Source: Fortiea contorta PCC 7126
GTDB lineage: Bacteria > Cyanobacteriota > Cyanobacteriia > Cyanobacteriales > Nostocaceae
Direction: 5' to 3'
Assembly: GCF_000332295.1 (NCBI RefSeq)
Contig: NZ_KB235930.1
Coordinates: 873,895-937,894, forward strand
DNA: 64,000 nt
Position 1 is the stretch's first letter, and every line of letters starts with the position of its first letter. Positions 25,226 through 35,470 of the stretch are shown one piece after another. The notes under the pieces were generated by a model. It had not been told where the DNA came from and searched no databases. It was given only the letters and a program-made list of their open reading frames with translations. A program made the position numbers and the translations under genes.

Positions 25226-26020
25226 ATGTCTATTGCGTTAACTGCTGAAACTCTGATCCCACTATCTGTTAAAGAACGGAAAGCATTAATTTTACATCAT
25301 GCTTCATTAATTGATGCGATTCACATCGCTGATGAAGATTTGCACACAGCATATAAGTACGGCAAAGTTATTTCCTCAATTGCACCTGCTTACTTTCAAT
25401 ATAAAATTGCACAAGACCAGCAGAATAGCTCTGTTTTAGAATTTAATATACAATCACAATTAATTAGTAGTAAAACTGTTAAATTTGCAGATAATTTCAT
25501 TGACTGGCTAACGGTAGACTTTGAAAATAAAAGTAAAATGCTTGAGCATCATCCCCATCCACGAAATCTTTTTGAATTATGTGGAGCAAAATTACTAGTT
25601 ACTAGCAACTCAGTGACAAGAAGTCTTAGCACTAAAATGGGAGCACTATGGGAGGAAATAACTTATATTAGCCCTTATGTAATTATCCCTGAATTAGAAT
25701 TTGGTATGAAAATTAAGGGAGTGGATATTATTTTGCTCACAGAAGCATCTATTAAGTTTGCACAATTAAAAACTTTAAAAGGTACGTTAACTGGTTCACA
25801 AGCAATTAGAGCTAAAAAAGAATTAGGTATTCACGATGATTCGTTATTTATAGCTGCTTTTAATTTAGGTAATTGGACATTTAATTGTGCTAAAATCCCT
25901 CGTATTGCTGGTAGAACATTTTGGGACAAAATTCACATGAATTATGACATTATTGAGAACCATGTAAGAAATATGTTGCAGACAATTGATCAGGCTTTTG
26001 CTGAGTTGGCTGCAAGGTAA
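25226..26020 (+). CDS. Putative type II restriction endonuclease
   Basis: This 264-aa protein shows a possible PD-(D/E)XK core: an acidic pair at 143-144 (ALWEEITYIS), then Asp167 in IKGVDIILL and Gln180-Leu-Lys182 in KFAQLKTLKG, with Gln replacing the usual Asp/Glu. It is convergent with, and 3 bp from, a C5 cytosine methyltransferase, which is the main reason for the call. I cannot place it in a named restriction family or give a recognition site. The gene is AT-rich and has no HIP1 site, suggesting acquisition. The 5' end follows the minisatellite by 80 bp. Confidence 0.65.
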   Translation: MSIALTAETLIPLSVKERKALILHHASLIDAIHIADEDLHTAYKYGKVISSIAPAYFQYKIAQDQQNSSVLEFNIQSQLISSKTVKFADNFIDWLTVDFENKSKMLEHHPHPRNLFELCGAKLLVTSNSVTRSLSTKMGALWEEITYISPYVIIPELEFGMKIKGVDIILLTEASIKFAQLKTLKGTLTGSQAIRAKKELGIHDDSLFIAAFNLGNWTFNCAKIPRIAGRTFWDKIHMNYDIIENHVRNMLQTIDQAFAELAAR

Positions 26021-26023
26021 TTT

Positions 26024-27199
26024 TTATAGATAAAACAGCGAAAGTTGTTCAGCTATTTCTTTACCTTTTGGTTTATTTCCTTGAATTAATTCAAAAAGAT
26101 AACTACCAATTTCTTTAGCAAGTAATACTGGTACTGCATTACCAATTTGCTTATATTTAGAAGTCACTGAACCATAAAAAACCCAATCATCTGGAAAAGT
26201 CTGAATTCTGGCAGATTCGCGTACACTTAAAGAACGCAAAGCTAGAGGATGACACATATCTGTAGCCTTTTGGTGTGGACTGGTGGTAATTGTTGGTGAA
26301 GGTTTATCCCAAGATAATCTTCTATAAAAACCTACTTTTCCACCTCCTGAATTATAAGCACCTCCCATAGCTTCTTTTTTTAATTCTTCTGGTAAGTGTC
26401 TCCAGTTTTGTCCTGCTTGCAAAAGTCTTAAAAATTTGAGCCGACTTTCAGAATAAGCTATAAACTCTGGCTCTGGCTCAACTAAATCTGTTAAAGCATG
26501 TTTTAAAGTTAACCATTTTGGTAAATTTTGACCGTCTTTACTATATTTAGCTAAAGGAAATGTCACAGTTTCTCCATCTCTAGAACCAATAAATACTACG
26601 CGCTCTCTGTTTTGAGGTACTCCATAATCTGCTGCTTCTAAAAGATTATAAATAACGTTGTAGCCTATTGCTTTCATTTCTGCTAATACTACTGCTAATG
26701 CAGCACCAGCTATTTCATCAGCTACTAGAGGTGGGTAATCTTTTCCTCGTTGGTTGATTGGCCTATGAAGAATCGGAGCTGAAAGTAAACCCCTGACGTT
26801 TTCCATCAAAAAAAATCGCGGTTGGATTTCTTTGACAATACGGATAAAATCCATAAATAAACTACCGCGAGGATCCATAACTGAGCCTCTTTTGCCGGCG
26901 GTGCTAAATGGCTGACAAGGTGGTCCACCTGTTACTAAGTCTACTTCTCCTGGGCGTAAAGCTCTATTTAAACCTAAAACTCTTCCTCCTTCCTCAAGTA
27001 GTTCCTGGGAACTGACTTTTTCTATTTCTCTAGGAACAGCACTTTCTTTTAGCGATGGTCGATTAATCACAATCGTCTTTGTAGCGTCATAATCTTTTTC
27101 TACTACACTTACTGTTTGAAATCCTGCTTTTTCTAGACCCAAATCTAGACCAAATGCACCTGTAAATAAAGAAATAGAAATAGCTTTACCATTGATCAT
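26024..27199 (-). CDS. C5 cytosine DNA methyltransferase
   Basis: This 391-aa enzyme methylates cytosine at C5. Motif I is LFTGAFGLDLGLEKAG (about 11-26), the catalytic Cys95 is in GGPPCQPFSTAGKRG, motif VI is FFLMENVRG, motif VIII contains NRERVVFIGSRDG, and motif X is YKQIGNAVPVLLAKEIG. The target-recognition region (about 240-320) is unique. It is convergent with the probable restriction gene, so it should protect against that nuclease. It could instead be an orphan methylase; cyanobacteria carry several. Confidence 0.93.
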   Translation of the reverse strand: MINGKAISISLFTGAFGLDLGLEKAGFQTVSVVEKDYDATKTIVINRPSLKESAVPREIEKVSSQELLEEGGRVLGLNRALRPGEVDLVTGGPPCQPFSTAGKRGSVMDPRGSLFMDFIRIVKEIQPRFFLMENVRGLLSAPILHRPINQRGKDYPPLVADEIAGAALAVVLAEMKAIGYNVIYNLLEAADYGVPQNRERVVFIGSRDGETVTFPLAKYSKDGQNLPKWLTLKHALTDLVEPEPEFIAYSESRLKFLRLLQAGQNWRHLPEELKKEAMGGAYNSGGGKVGFYRRLSWDKPSPTITTSPHQKATDMCHPLALRSLSVRESARIQTFPDDWVFYGSVTSKYKQIGNAVPVLLAKEIGSYLFELIQGNKPKGKEIAEQLSLFYL

Positions 27200-27656
27200 G
27201 GTTGTTAGTCCTGAATAATTATGAAAGAGATGATGCTGCTTTTAGATATTTTTTGCTTTTGATTTGCTGCTTATATCATGGCATCTTGGCAGGTCAGCAG
27301 CATTCTAGATAACTGGTGAAGCTCGCTATTTGTTCTTTGTTATTGGTTATTGGTAAGAGTCTTGAGTGTATTTCAGTTTTGCAGCATAATTTGGTTGATT
27401 TTTACCGACTTATCAATAATCTGCTTTTTGGTTGTCAAGGGAAGAATCAGCTAGACTGTAACACGCTGCTGGCATATGGCGGCGGTCAAAACCAGGGTAT
27501 GGTGAAGGAGATATACCCAATTTCCATTTAGCACAGGTAATACTACTACCTGACAAAGACGTGAAGACCGATCCAGCTAGATTCGCGGCGCTCTTTACAA
27601 TGGCTTTATCAGCACAAACATGACCTCTGTGTCTGGAGTGGTTTCTCCACAAGCCT
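27200..27656. other. Divergent intergenic region between methyltransferase and clpB
   Basis: This 457-bp gap should hold the promoters of the methyltransferase (leftward) and clpB (rightward). I see no convincing gene or CIRCE element. A 71-codon GTG-started frame near 27316 has no protein-like features. A short GGAG/CTCC hairpin lies at 27634-27649 just before clpB. Confidence 0.5.
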
Positions 27657-30275
27657 ATGCAACCTACTAATCCTAACCAATTTACAGAAAAAGCGTGGGA
27701 AGCGATCGCCCACACGCCGGATATTGTTAAGCAATATCAACAACAGCAGATAGAAAGCGAACACCTGATGAAGGCGCTGTTAGAGCAAGATGGTTTAGCT
27801 AGTGCTATTCTCAGCAAAGCAGGAGCGGATATCCAAAAATTGCGCGATCGCACTGAACAATTTTTCCAGCGTCAACCAAAAGTTTCAGGTAGCAGCAGTT
27901 CTGTTTATTTGGGACGCAGTTTAGATACACTTTTAGACCGAGCGGATAGCTATCGTCAAGAATTTCAAGACGAATATATTTCTATTGAACATTTATTGCT
28001 GGCTTATGCTAAAGATGACCGCTTTGGTAAAAGTCTACTGCGCGAATTTGGTTTAGACGAAAGCAAGCTAAAAAATATTATTAAAGAAATTCGTGGGAGT
28101 CAGAAAGTGACGGATCAAAATCCAGAAGGTAAATATCAATCGCTAGAAAAATATGGGCGCGACCTCACAGAAGCAGCTCGCAAAGGACAACTTGATCCAG
28201 TAATTGGACGCGATGACGAAATTCGTCGCACCATCCAAATTCTTTCTCGTCGCACTAAGAATAATCCGGTGTTAATTGGTGAACCGGGTGTGGGAAAAAC
28301 AGCGATCGCTGAAGGATTAGCCCAGCGGATTGTCGCTGGTGATGTACCCCAATCTCTCAAAGACCGCAAGTTGATATCTTTAGATATGGGTGCTTTAATC
28401 GCTGGGGCAAAATTTCGAGGAGAATTTGAAGAACGCCTGAAAGCAGTATTAAAAGAAGTGACCGAATCTGGCGGGAATATAGTTTTATTTATTGATGAAA
28501 TTCATACCGTTGTCGGCGCTGGCGCAACTCAAGGGGCGATGGATGCGGGAAATTTATTAAAGCCAATGTTAGCGCGGGGTGAACTGCGCTGTATTGGAGC
28601 GACAACTTTAGATGAATACCGCAAATATATCGAAAAAGATGCGGCTTTAGAAAGGCGTTTTCAACAAGTTTATGTTGATCAACCAAGCGTGGAAGATACT
28701 ATTTCTATCCTTAGAGGTTTGAAGGAACGCTATGAAGTGCATCACGGGGTAAAAATTTCCGATAGTTCTCTAGTCGCAGCCGCAACTTTATCTAGTCGTT
28801 ATATTAGCGATCGCTTTTTACCAGATAAAGCCATCGACTTAGTAGATGAAGCTGCTGCTAAATTGAAAATGGAGATTACCTCGAAGCCAGAGGAACTTGA
28901 TGAAATTGACCGCAAGATTTTACAATTAGAAATGGAGCGGTTATCTTTACAAAAAGATAGTGATGCTGCTTCCAGGGAACGGTTAGAAAGAATTGAAAAA
29001 GAACTAGCTGACCTCAAAGAAGAACAAAGAACTCTCAATGCTCAATGGCAATCAGAAAAAGATATCATTAACAAAATTCAAGCTGTCAAAGAAGAAATTG
29101 ACAGAGTGAATTTAGAGATTCAGCAAGCAGAAAGAGATTATGATTTAAATCGAGCCGCTGAGTTGAAATACGGCAAATTAACTGATTTACATCGGCGATT
29201 AGAAACCGCTGAAACAGAATTAGCAAATGCTCAAAGATCAGGTAAATCTTTACTGCGAGAAGAAGTAACCGAAGCTGATATTGCTGAAGTTATTTCTAAA
29301 TGGACGGGAATTCCTATCAGTAAACTGGTAGAATCAGAAAAAGAAAAGCTATTGCATTTAGAAGACGAACTGCATCACCGCGTCGTGGGACAACAAGAAG
29401 CAGTGACAGCAGTCGCAGATGCAATTCAGCGATCGCGCGCAGGACTTGCTGATCCCAATCGTCCCATTGCTAGTTTTATTTTCCTCGGCCCTACGGGTGT
29501 AGGTAAAACTGAATTAGCAAAAGCACTAGCGGCGTATATGTTCGACACTGAAGAAGCTTTAGTGCGAATCGATATGTCAGAATATATGGAGAAACATGCT
29601 GTTTCTCGGTTAATTGGTGCTCCTCCAGGATACGTTGGTTATGAAGAAGGAGGACAACTCACAGAAGCGATTCGTCGTCGTCCTTACGCAGTCATTCTCT
29701 TCGATGAAATCGAGAAAGCTCACCCGGATGTCTTCAATATTTTCCTGCAAATTCTTGATGATGGACGTGTCACCGATGCTCAAGGTCATACCGTAGACTT
29801 CAAAAACGCAATTATCATCATGACCAGTAACATCGGCTCCCAGTATATTCTGGATATAGCCGGCGACGACTCCCGCTATGATGAAATGCAACATCGCGTC
29901 ATGGAAGCAATGCGGAACAGTTTCCGTCCCGAATTTCTCAACCGCATCGATGAGATTATTATCTTCCATACTCTGCAAAAACAAGAACTGCGGCGGATTG
30001 TGTTATTGCAATTGGATCGACTCAGAGAAAGATTAAGCGATCGCAAAATGTCATTGCGGCTTTCTGATGCGGCGCTTGACTTTTTAGCAGAGGTAGGATA
30101 TGACCCAGTGTTTGGAGCGCGTCCATTGAAACGAGCAATTCAGCGCGAGTTAGAAACTCAAATTGCAAAAGCGATTTTACGCGGTGAATTTAACGACGGA
30201 GATACGATTTTTGTTGATGTCCAAAATGAGCGTCTGTCTTTTAGTCGCTTACCTGTAGAGGTGTTTAGCAGTTAA
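27657..30275 (+). CDS. clpB: ATP-dependent chaperone ClpB
   Basis: ClpB is a hexameric disaggregase that works with DnaK to resolve protein aggregates after heat stress. The 872-aa protein has the N-domain ([20 protein letters not shown]) and NBD1 with Walker [10 protein letters not shown] and Walker [10 protein letters not shown] coiled-coil middle domain follows (about 405-525), then NBD2 with [19 protein letters not shown] and Walker [15 protein letters not shown]. The middle domain separates it from ClpC, and there is no ClpP-binding IGF/IGL loop that I can see. The start at 27657 fits. Confidence 0.96.
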   Translation: MQPTNPNQFTEKAWEAIAHTPDIVKQYQQQQIESEHLMKALLEQDGLASAILSKAGADIQKLRDRTEQFFQRQPKVSGSSSSVYLGRSLDTLLDRADSYRQEFQDEYISIEHLLLAYAKDDRFGKSLLREFGLDESKLKNIIKEIRGSQKVTDQNPEGKYQSLEKYGRDLTEAARKGQLDPVIGRDDEIRRTIQILSRRTKNNPVLIGEPGVGKTAIAEGLAQRIVAGDVPQSLKDRKLISLDMGALIAGAKFRGEFEERLKAVLKEVTESGGNIVLFIDEIHTVVGAGATQGAMDAGNLLKPMLARGELRCIGATTLDEYRKYIEKDAALERRFQQVYVDQPSVEDTISILRGLKERYEVHHGVKISDSSLVAAATLSSRYISDRFLPDKAIDLVDEAAAKLKMEITSKPEELDEIDRKILQLEMERLSLQKDSDAASRERLERIEKELADLKEEQRTLNAQWQSEKDIINKIQAVKEEIDRVNLEIQQAERDYDLNRAAELKYGKLTDLHRRLETAETELANAQRSGKSLLREEVTEADIAEVISKWTGIPISKLVESEKEKLLHLEDELHHRVVGQQEAVTAVADAIQRSRAGLADPNRPIASFIFLGPTGVGKTELAKALAAYMFDTEEALVRIDMSEYMEKHAVSRLIGAPPGYVGYEEGGQLTEAIRRRPYAVILFDEIEKAHPDVFNIFLQILDDGRVTDAQGHTVDFKNAIIIMTSNIGSQYILDIAGDDSRYDEMQHRVMEAMRNSFRPEFLNRIDEIIIFHTLQKQELRRIVLLQLDRLRERLSDRKMSLRLSDAALDFLAEVGYDPVFGARPLKRAIQRELETQIAKAILRGEFNDGDTIFVDVQNERLSFSRLPVEVFSS

Positions 30276-30284
30276 TTCGGTTCG

Positions 30285-30336
30285 TTTCGCGCTAAGACGC
30301 CAAGACGCAAAGTATTGCTTTGCGTTTTGGCGCGAA
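30285..30336. repeat. Long hairpin after clpB
   Basis: GCCAAGACGCAAAG (30299-30312) pairs with CTTTGCGTTTTGGC (30318-30331) with one G-U pair, and TTCGCG/CGCGAA extend it. Short copies of the GACGCCAAGACGCAAAG theme are common between genes in this group of genomes. It may act as a transcript end; no long T tract follows. Confidence 0.6.
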
Positions 30337-30368
30337 AATATAGTAAGCTGCAAAAGGAATTAATTACT

Positions 30369-30989
30369 ATGACCCCAACTCAAGTTAAACAACTAACTTT
30401 TACAGAATTTTTAGCTCAATCTCCAGATGATGCTGGAATTTATGAATTAGTTGATGGAGAAATTGTCCAGGTGGATGCAACGAGAGCGCATAAAAATGTA
30501 GCTCGGTTTTTAGTCAAAAGTTTTAACAGGGAAACTGAACGTTTAGGACTGGATTACATTGTTGACAAAGATATAGTTGTCAGAACTGTCAACAAAAATG
30601 GACAAGAACAAGGAAGAAGACCAGATGTGAGTGTGGTTAGCGGTAGTTTGTGGAACGCCAATGTTTTTGATTACGGCGCCGTCACCGAACCTATCTCGTT
30701 AGCTGTAGAAGTTATTTCTACTAATTGGGAAGATGATTATGTGGACAAATTGGATGAATACCAAAGATTAGGAATTAATGAGTATTGGATTGTTGATTAT
30801 TTAGCGATCGCATCTAGAGCTTACCTTGGTAATCCCAAAATTCCCGCAGTTTTTGTTTATAACTTAATTGATGGTCAATACCAATCGCAAAGATACACTC
30901 TTAGCGATCGCATTGTCAGCCAGATTTTTCCCGAACTCACCCTGACTGTTGAGCAAGTTGTCTCCAGCAGTCAACTACGCAAATTGTAA
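30369..30989 (+). CDS. Uma2 family (DUF820) endonuclease-like protein
   Basis: This 206-aa protein starts at the ATG at 30369 (MTPTQVKQLTFTEFLAQS), preceded by AAAGGA about 8 nt upstream; 18 codons further upstream are open but fall inside the hairpin. Uma2-type elements are YELVDGEIVQVD, RRPDVSVVSG, ISLAVEVISTNWEDDYVDKL and DEYQRLGINEYWIVD. Asp, Glu and Lys of PDVSVV, LAVEVIS and VDKL would form the nuclease site. It is a paralogue of the gene at 20256 but only distantly similar. Confidence 0.88.
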   Translation: MTPTQVKQLTFTEFLAQSPDDAGIYELVDGEIVQVDATRAHKNVARFLVKSFNRETERLGLDYIVDKDIVVRTVNKNGQEQGRRPDVSVVSGSLWNANVFDYGAVTEPISLAVEVISTNWEDDYVDKLDEYQRLGINEYWIVDYLAIASRAYLGNPKIPAVFVYNLIDGQYQSQRYTLSDRIVSQIFPELTLTVEQVVSSSQLRKL

Positions 30990-31072
30990 CCATCATGTTA
31001 CATACCGAACATTAATCTCTACGAGTGGGAGGTTACAATACAGAGACTATTTCTGTGTAAGCGATCGCTTTT

Positions 31073-32647
31073 ATGTTGGGTCAGATACTAGATGGACGTT
31101 ACAAAATTATCCGCGAGTTAGGTGCTGGTGGCTTCGGTCAAACCTATGTCGCTGAAGACATTAAACTTTACAATAATCAGTGCGTCGTCAAGCTACTAAA
31201 GCCAATGGCATCTGACCCCATGACTTTGCAAGTAGCTAGGCGGTTATTTGAGTCAGAAGCGCAACTATTACACAAATTGGGTACTCATGACCAAATTCCC
31301 CAATTACTGGCGCATTTTGAAGAAAATAAGGAATTTTATTTAGTACAGCAATTTATTGATGGTCATCCGTTAAGCGAGGAACTCACCCCAGGAAAACGGC
31401 TAAGTGAAGCTTATGCGATCGCCCTCTTACAGAATATCCTGCAACCTTTATCCTTTGTCCATCAAAATAACGTCGTCCACCGCGATATTAAACCCCCAAA
31501 CTTAATTCGTCGCCAAAGTGATGGCAAAATTGTATTGATTGACTTTGGGGCAGTGAAACAGATAGGTACTCAAGTAGTCAATGCCCAAGGGCAAACAAAA
31601 ATGACCGTGAGTATCGGTACTCCTGGATACATGCCCAGCGAACAGAGTCGTGGTAGCCCTAGATTAAGCAGTGACATTTACGCTGTGGGTATGATTGGTA
31701 TTCAAGCCTTGACAGGGTTAATGCCAGATCAGTTACAAGAAGATGTGCAAACAGCCGAAATTATCTGGCGTCACCTAGTACCCGTTAGCCTCCAGTTTGC
31801 AGAGGTTTTAGATATGATGGTACGCTATGACTTTCGCCAGCGCTACCAATCAGCCACAGACGCTTTAGCGGCGGTGCAACAATTAAGCAATCCTCATATT
31901 CCACCGACTCAATACTCACCGCCTCTAGGCTACAGGCCGACACCGCCACCAAGCAATTCTCAACCACCGCTATACTCCCCACCACCTTCAGTTCCACCCC
32001 AGTATCGCCAAGAAATTCCCCAGACTCCAGGTTACAGCCCATCACCGCAGCCAAGCAATCCTCAGCCCACGCCCCCACCTCCTCTACCTGACACTCCCCC
32101 AAAAGTCTCAATGAAATTCACACAAAAAGACTGGGGCCTCTATATTCAGTGGGTGTTAGCGAATATTTTTGGTTACTTCGGAGGAGCCCATTTGTTGTCA
32201 CTCATCTCCGATATTGCAGGAGATCCTATCCCAGGACTTGCCTTTTGCGGATTACTTGTAGGAATATTGCAATGGATAGTACTGCGACGACAAGTTTCTG
32301 TATCTCTGTGGTGGGTATTACCTACTACTTTAGCTGCCCCCTCGACTTACTTATTCGCTACAAAATTTTATATTTATCAGATGCTTACACTCGGTGCTTT
32401 CTACGGATTAATAGTTGGTATCGGGCAATGGTTAGTATTGCGGCAACTAGTTAACAAAGCTGGCTGGTGGATTTTAGCGAATGCTTTGGGTGCTGGGTTG
32501 AGTTTTATGATATCGGAAATGGTAGATGATAGTATTGGTAGGTTTGGTATTCAATTATTCATTTTATTAGGAATATTACTTGGTATTACGTCAGGAGTAG
32601 TATTAGTTTGGTTACTCCGCGACAAGAAAAGTGCAAGCAATAGTTAA
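31073..32647 (+). CDS. Serine/threonine protein kinase with membrane C-terminus
   Basis: Residues 1-272 are a Hanks-type kinase: GAGGFGQTY loop (17-25), Lys40, HRDIKPPNL (136-144), DFGAVKQ (157-163) and the GTPGYMPSEQ activation segment. A Pro-rich linker (about 275-345) follows. The last 175 residues hold about five or six hydrophobic helices, so the kinase faces the cytoplasm and is anchored in a membrane. The C-terminal part has no known extracellular sensor domain; it is short and helical with paired WxxLRR/Q motifs (IVLRRQVS, LVLRQLVN). The ATG at 31073 directly follows a HIP1 site. Confidence 0.92.
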   Translation: MLGQILDGRYKIIRELGAGGFGQTYVAEDIKLYNNQCVVKLLKPMASDPMTLQVARRLFESEAQLLHKLGTHDQIPQLLAHFEENKEFYLVQQFIDGHPLSEELTPGKRLSEAYAIALLQNILQPLSFVHQNNVVHRDIKPPNLIRRQSDGKIVLIDFGAVKQIGTQVVNAQGQTKMTVSIGTPGYMPSEQSRGSPRLSSDIYAVGMIGIQALTGLMPDQLQEDVQTAEIIWRHLVPVSLQFAEVLDMMVRYDFRQRYQSATDALAAVQQLSNPHIPPTQYSPPLGYRPTPPPSNSQPPLYSPPPSVPPQYRQEIPQTPGYSPSPQPSNPQPTPPPPLPDTPPKVSMKFTQKDWGLYIQWVLANIFGYFGGAHLLSLISDIAGDPIPGLAFCGLLVGILQWIVLRRQVSVSLWWVLPTTLAAPSTYLFATKFYIYQMLTLGAFYGLIVGIGQWLVLRQLVNKAGWWILANALGAGLSFMISEMVDDSIGRFGIQLFILLGILLGITSGVVLVWLLRDKKSASNS

Positions 32648-32693
32648 ATTAATACTAGTTCAAATGATATTTGTTATACATAAATTCTTTGTA

Positions 32694-32751
32694 GGGGCAC
32701 GGCACTAGTAAGATAATTTGATATGATAAAAGATTTTGGATGCCGTGCCCC
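32694..32751. repeat. Split inverted repeat, GGGGCACGGCA arms
   Basis: GGGGCACGGCA (32694-32704) and TGCCGTGCCCC (32741-32751) are perfect complements separated by 36 bp of AT-rich sequence. This type of GGGGCACGGC palindrome occurs between genes in many cyanobacteria. It lies between the kinase and parD. Confidence 0.7.
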
Positions 32752-32826
32752 CTCACAAAACATATTTTTCACTGCTGGAATAATACCAAGAAATATTATA
32801 TATTGGTACTATACACGAGAAATCAT

Positions 32827-33060
32827 ATGCAAAAAAATACAAGTGTTACTTTGGGTGAGCATTTTGAGGCATTTATCGCCAGTCAAATCAAAAGCGGACG
32901 TTTCAACAATGCCAGTGAAGCAATTCGAGCAGGCCTACGCCTGTTAGAAGAGCGGGAAATAAAGCTTGTGGCTTTGCAACGGGCATTAGTAGAAGGAGAG
33001 AATAGCGGATTTACTGACTATTCTCTCTCAGGACTGCTTGCAGAACTTGACCGTGAATAG
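32827..33060 (+). CDS. parD: ParD-type antitoxin
   Basis: This 77-aa ribbon-helix-helix antitoxin reads MQKNTSVTLGEHFEAFIASQ, GRFNNASEAIRAGLRLLEER, then an acidic tail that would wrap the toxin. I start at the ATG at 32827; the open frame further upstream is Cys/Tyr-rich and not ParD-like. The parE start follows the stop by 3 bp. ParD also normally represses the operon. Confidence 0.9.
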   Translation: MQKNTSVTLGEHFEAFIASQIKSGRFNNASEAIRAGLRLLEEREIKLVALQRALVEGENSGFTDYSLSGLLAELDRE

Positions 33061-33063
33061 CTG

Positions 33064-33366
33064 ATGTCACCATTTCGCCTTACTGAATTAGCCAAACAGG
33101 ACTTGCTATCAATCGGTCGCTACACCCAAAAAACATGGGGAACTGAGCAGAGAAACCGTTATCTTGCTATGTTGAATGACTGCTTTGATTTTTTGGCACG
33201 AGAGCCACAAAAAGGGCGTACTTGTGACGAAATTCGCCCAGGATACCGAAAGTACCATATCGGACGACATTTAATATTCTATCGAGAAACTACTGATGAA
33301 TATATTGATATTATTCGCATTTTGCACGACAGTATGGATCTAGAGTCTCATTTTGACGAAGACTAG
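33064..33366 (+). CDS. parE: ParE-type toxin
   Basis: This 100-aa RelE/ParE superfamily protein begins MSPFRLTELAKQDLLSIGRY and contains REPQKGRTCDEIRPGYRKY, HLIFYRETTDEYIDIIRILH and a terminal DMDLE-type acidic end. ParE toxins inhibit DNA gyrase; the fold is shared with RelE, so the target is inferred from the ParD partner. It lies 3 bp after parD, in one operon. Confidence 0.9.
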   Translation: MSPFRLTELAKQDLLSIGRYTQKTWGTEQRNRYLAMLNDCFDFLAREPQKGRTCDEIRPGYRKYHIGRHLIFYRETTDEYIDIIRILHDSMDLESHFDED

Positions 33367-33455
33367 GGCAAAGACAACATATCCCTTCACATCGAGTGAT
33401 TTTGCCACTCTTCAAATGTACGCAGCTTTTTCAGAAATCAAATATTAGTCCCATA

Positions 33456-34859
33456 TCAATCAACCTTTTCCCGTCGCTGTTTGAGTTTCAGCATAATTTC
33501 CGCGTGCATTTCGCGGGTGATAGGATAAAAAAACGTTAAAAATAACCCTAAAATCAAACAAATTGTTGGTAAAGGGCCGACAGCAAGCCGGATAGCTTGT
33601 ATTGCTGATTCTGGTTGAATTGGTAGTGTAGCTTGTCCTGGTACATTAGCTTTAAAACCGGCTGCTTCTAAAGCATTTCCTACTATAAATAAACCAAAAG
33701 CTAAACCAAACTTTTGCAACAACACCATAAAACCATAAAAAATTCCTTCCCGGCGTTGTCCAGTTTGTAGCTCATCTAATTCAATCACATCTGGAATCAT
33801 CGCCCAAGGAATTAAATAAGCTGTGGAAACTCCAAAACCAGCCATCACCGCCATCACATACATCAAAACTATTTGTCCAGGCTGTAAGAAATATAGTCCA
33901 GCACCAGCGATAATCCACAAACTCATTCCCAAAAAATAAACAACTTTTCTGCCCACTTTTTTACACAGAGCACCCCAAACAAATAACATTAATAAAGCCG
34001 TTCCTTGGACAGCAATCATCACCGTAGGTACATCAGCTTCTTGGAGGCGCATACAATCAACGACAAAATAGGGAATAATGTTCGCTGTAATTTGCACACC
34101 TAGCCAAGAAAATAAATATATTCCAATCACGAATAAAAAAGGTCGGTTGCTGAAGACAATTTTTAATTGTTCAACAAAAGGGATATCCGGAGCAGCTTCA
34201 GCTTGGATACGTTTAGCTTCAAAAGCCAGAGCACGAGCGCGTGTACCATAAACACACCAATATAATGATGCGATCGCAATAACTGTACATATAGCTGCTA
34301 AAACAAGATACTGTTGTGAGCGATCGCTAATTTGCAAAAACACTATCCGAGCTAAAATCAAAGAAAAAATACTACCACCAATAGAAAATGTAAACCGAAA
34401 ACTATTCAGGCTAGTCCGTTCATCATAATCCTGAGTCAGTTCGGGAGTCATGGCAGTATAAGGCAAATTCACCACAGTGAAAAACACCTGCGATAACAAC
34501 CCAATCACCACATAATACCAAAATAGCCCCCAAACACTAAATCGCGGTACAATCCACTGCAAAAAAAAGAAAACTCCAAAAGGAATCGCCCCATAAAGTA
34601 ACCAAGGTAGACGTCTTCCCCAGCGACGTGATTGAGTTTTATCAGTCAACATCCCCACAAACGGATCATTAACTGCATCCCAAATCTTCCCCACCATCAA
34701 AATACTCCCAGCTAACCCAGGGGGAATCCCCGCGACGTTAGTAAAAAACACCAACAGAAAAAATGTCGAAATATTTCCCGTAATCGCCGGCCCTAAATCT
34801 CCCGCGCCATAAGCCAACTTAGTTTTCAAGTCTAGTTTTTCGCTAGCAGCATCATTCAT
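33456..34859 (-). CDS. GPH-family sugar/cation symporter (MFS)
   Basis: This 467-aa, 12-helix transporter has the glycoside-pentoside-hexuronide signature: KLAYGAGDLGPAITGNIS, KIWDAVNDPFVGMLTDKT and RRWGRRLPWLLYG near the N-terminus. It probably imports a sugar or glycoside with a cation; the substrate is not readable from sequence. It is divergent from the phosphoribosyltransferase gene with 64 bp between starts. Confidence 0.88.
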   Translation of the reverse strand: MNDAASEKLDLKTKLAYGAGDLGPAITGNISTFFLLVFFTNVAGIPPGLAGSILMVGKIWDAVNDPFVGMLTDKTQSRRWGRRLPWLLYGAIPFGVFFFLQWIVPRFSVWGLFWYYVVIGLLSQVFFTVVNLPYTAMTPELTQDYDERTSLNSFRFTFSIGGSIFSLILARIVFLQISDRSQQYLVLAAICTVIAIASLYWCVYGTRARALAFEAKRIQAEAAPDIPFVEQLKIVFSNRPFLFVIGIYLFSWLGVQITANIIPYFVVDCMRLQEADVPTVMIAVQGTALLMLFVWGALCKKVGRKVVYFLGMSLWIIAGAGLYFLQPGQIVLMYVMAVMAGFGVSTAYLIPWAMIPDVIELDELQTGQRREGIFYGFMVLLQKFGLAFGLFIVGNALEAAGFKANVPGQATLPIQPESAIQAIRLAVGPLPTICLILGLFLTFFYPITREMHAEIMLKLKQRREKVD

Positions 34860-34923
34860 AGTTATTTATGCTCATACTAAGATCAAAAGTTTGCCTCCAG
34901 TATCACCTAAACACTACGCTTTT

Positions 34924-35442
34924 ATGTCAGACCTTTACGTTTCTTGGTCAGATTATCACCAAAAGATTGAACACTTAGCAGTTCAGATTTATCACTCAGG
35001 TTGGGAATTCAATCAAATAGTCTGTCTTGCTAGAGGTGGACTACGCATTGGCGATATTCTCTCCCGCATCTACCAACAACCGCTAGCAATCTTAGCAACA
35101 TCCTCTTACACTGGCGCCGGTCAACAAGCAAGAGGTAATTTAACTGTCTCCCGTCACCTAACAATGACCACCGCCACCCTAGGATCCCATATCCTTTTAG
35201 TTGATGACCTTGTAGATTCTGGAATCACCCTCCAAGAAACAATTCCTTGGCTCAAAGAACATAGTGATTCCCCCATCGCCGAAATTCGCACCGCTGTACT
35301 TTGGTATAAAGCCTGTTCCGTTGTCAAACCAGATTACTACATCGATTACCTACTAGATAACCCCTGGATTCACCAACCCTTTGAACATTACGAATACATC
35401 ACCCCTGCTGGACTAGTTGAAAAGTCGCAACTTAACTCTTGA
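34924..35442 (+). CDS. Phosphoribosyltransferase
   Basis: This 172-aa type I PRTase starts at the ATG at 34924 (MSDLYVSWSDYHQKIEHLAV). It has the PRPP-binding loop ILLVDDLVDSGITLQE and the upstream CLARGGLRIGDILSR. It resembles the cyanobacterial hypoxanthine/xanthine-type PRTases. The nucleobase specificity is uncertain, but purine salvage is likely. Eleven codons upstream (MPPVSPKHYAF) are open but lack support. Confidence 0.85.
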   Translation: MSDLYVSWSDYHQKIEHLAVQIYHSGWEFNQIVCLARGGLRIGDILSRIYQQPLAILATSSYTGAGQQARGNLTVSRHLTMTTATLGSHILLVDDLVDSGITLQETIPWLKEHSDSPIAEIRTAVLWYKACSVVKPDYYIDYLLDNPWIHQPFEHYEYITPAGLVEKSQLNS

Positions 35443-35470
35443 CTGAAATCAGCAACGATTAATCACAAAA

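Noticed and set aside
27316-27531. 71-codon GTG-started frame upstream of clpB
   Set aside because: It has low coding character, no ribosome site, and spans the likely clpB promoter region.
27634-27649. GGAG/CTCC hairpin before clpB as an RNA thermometer
   Set aside because: The GGAG is about 18 nt from the ATG, too far to be the ribosome site, and the stem is only 5 bp.
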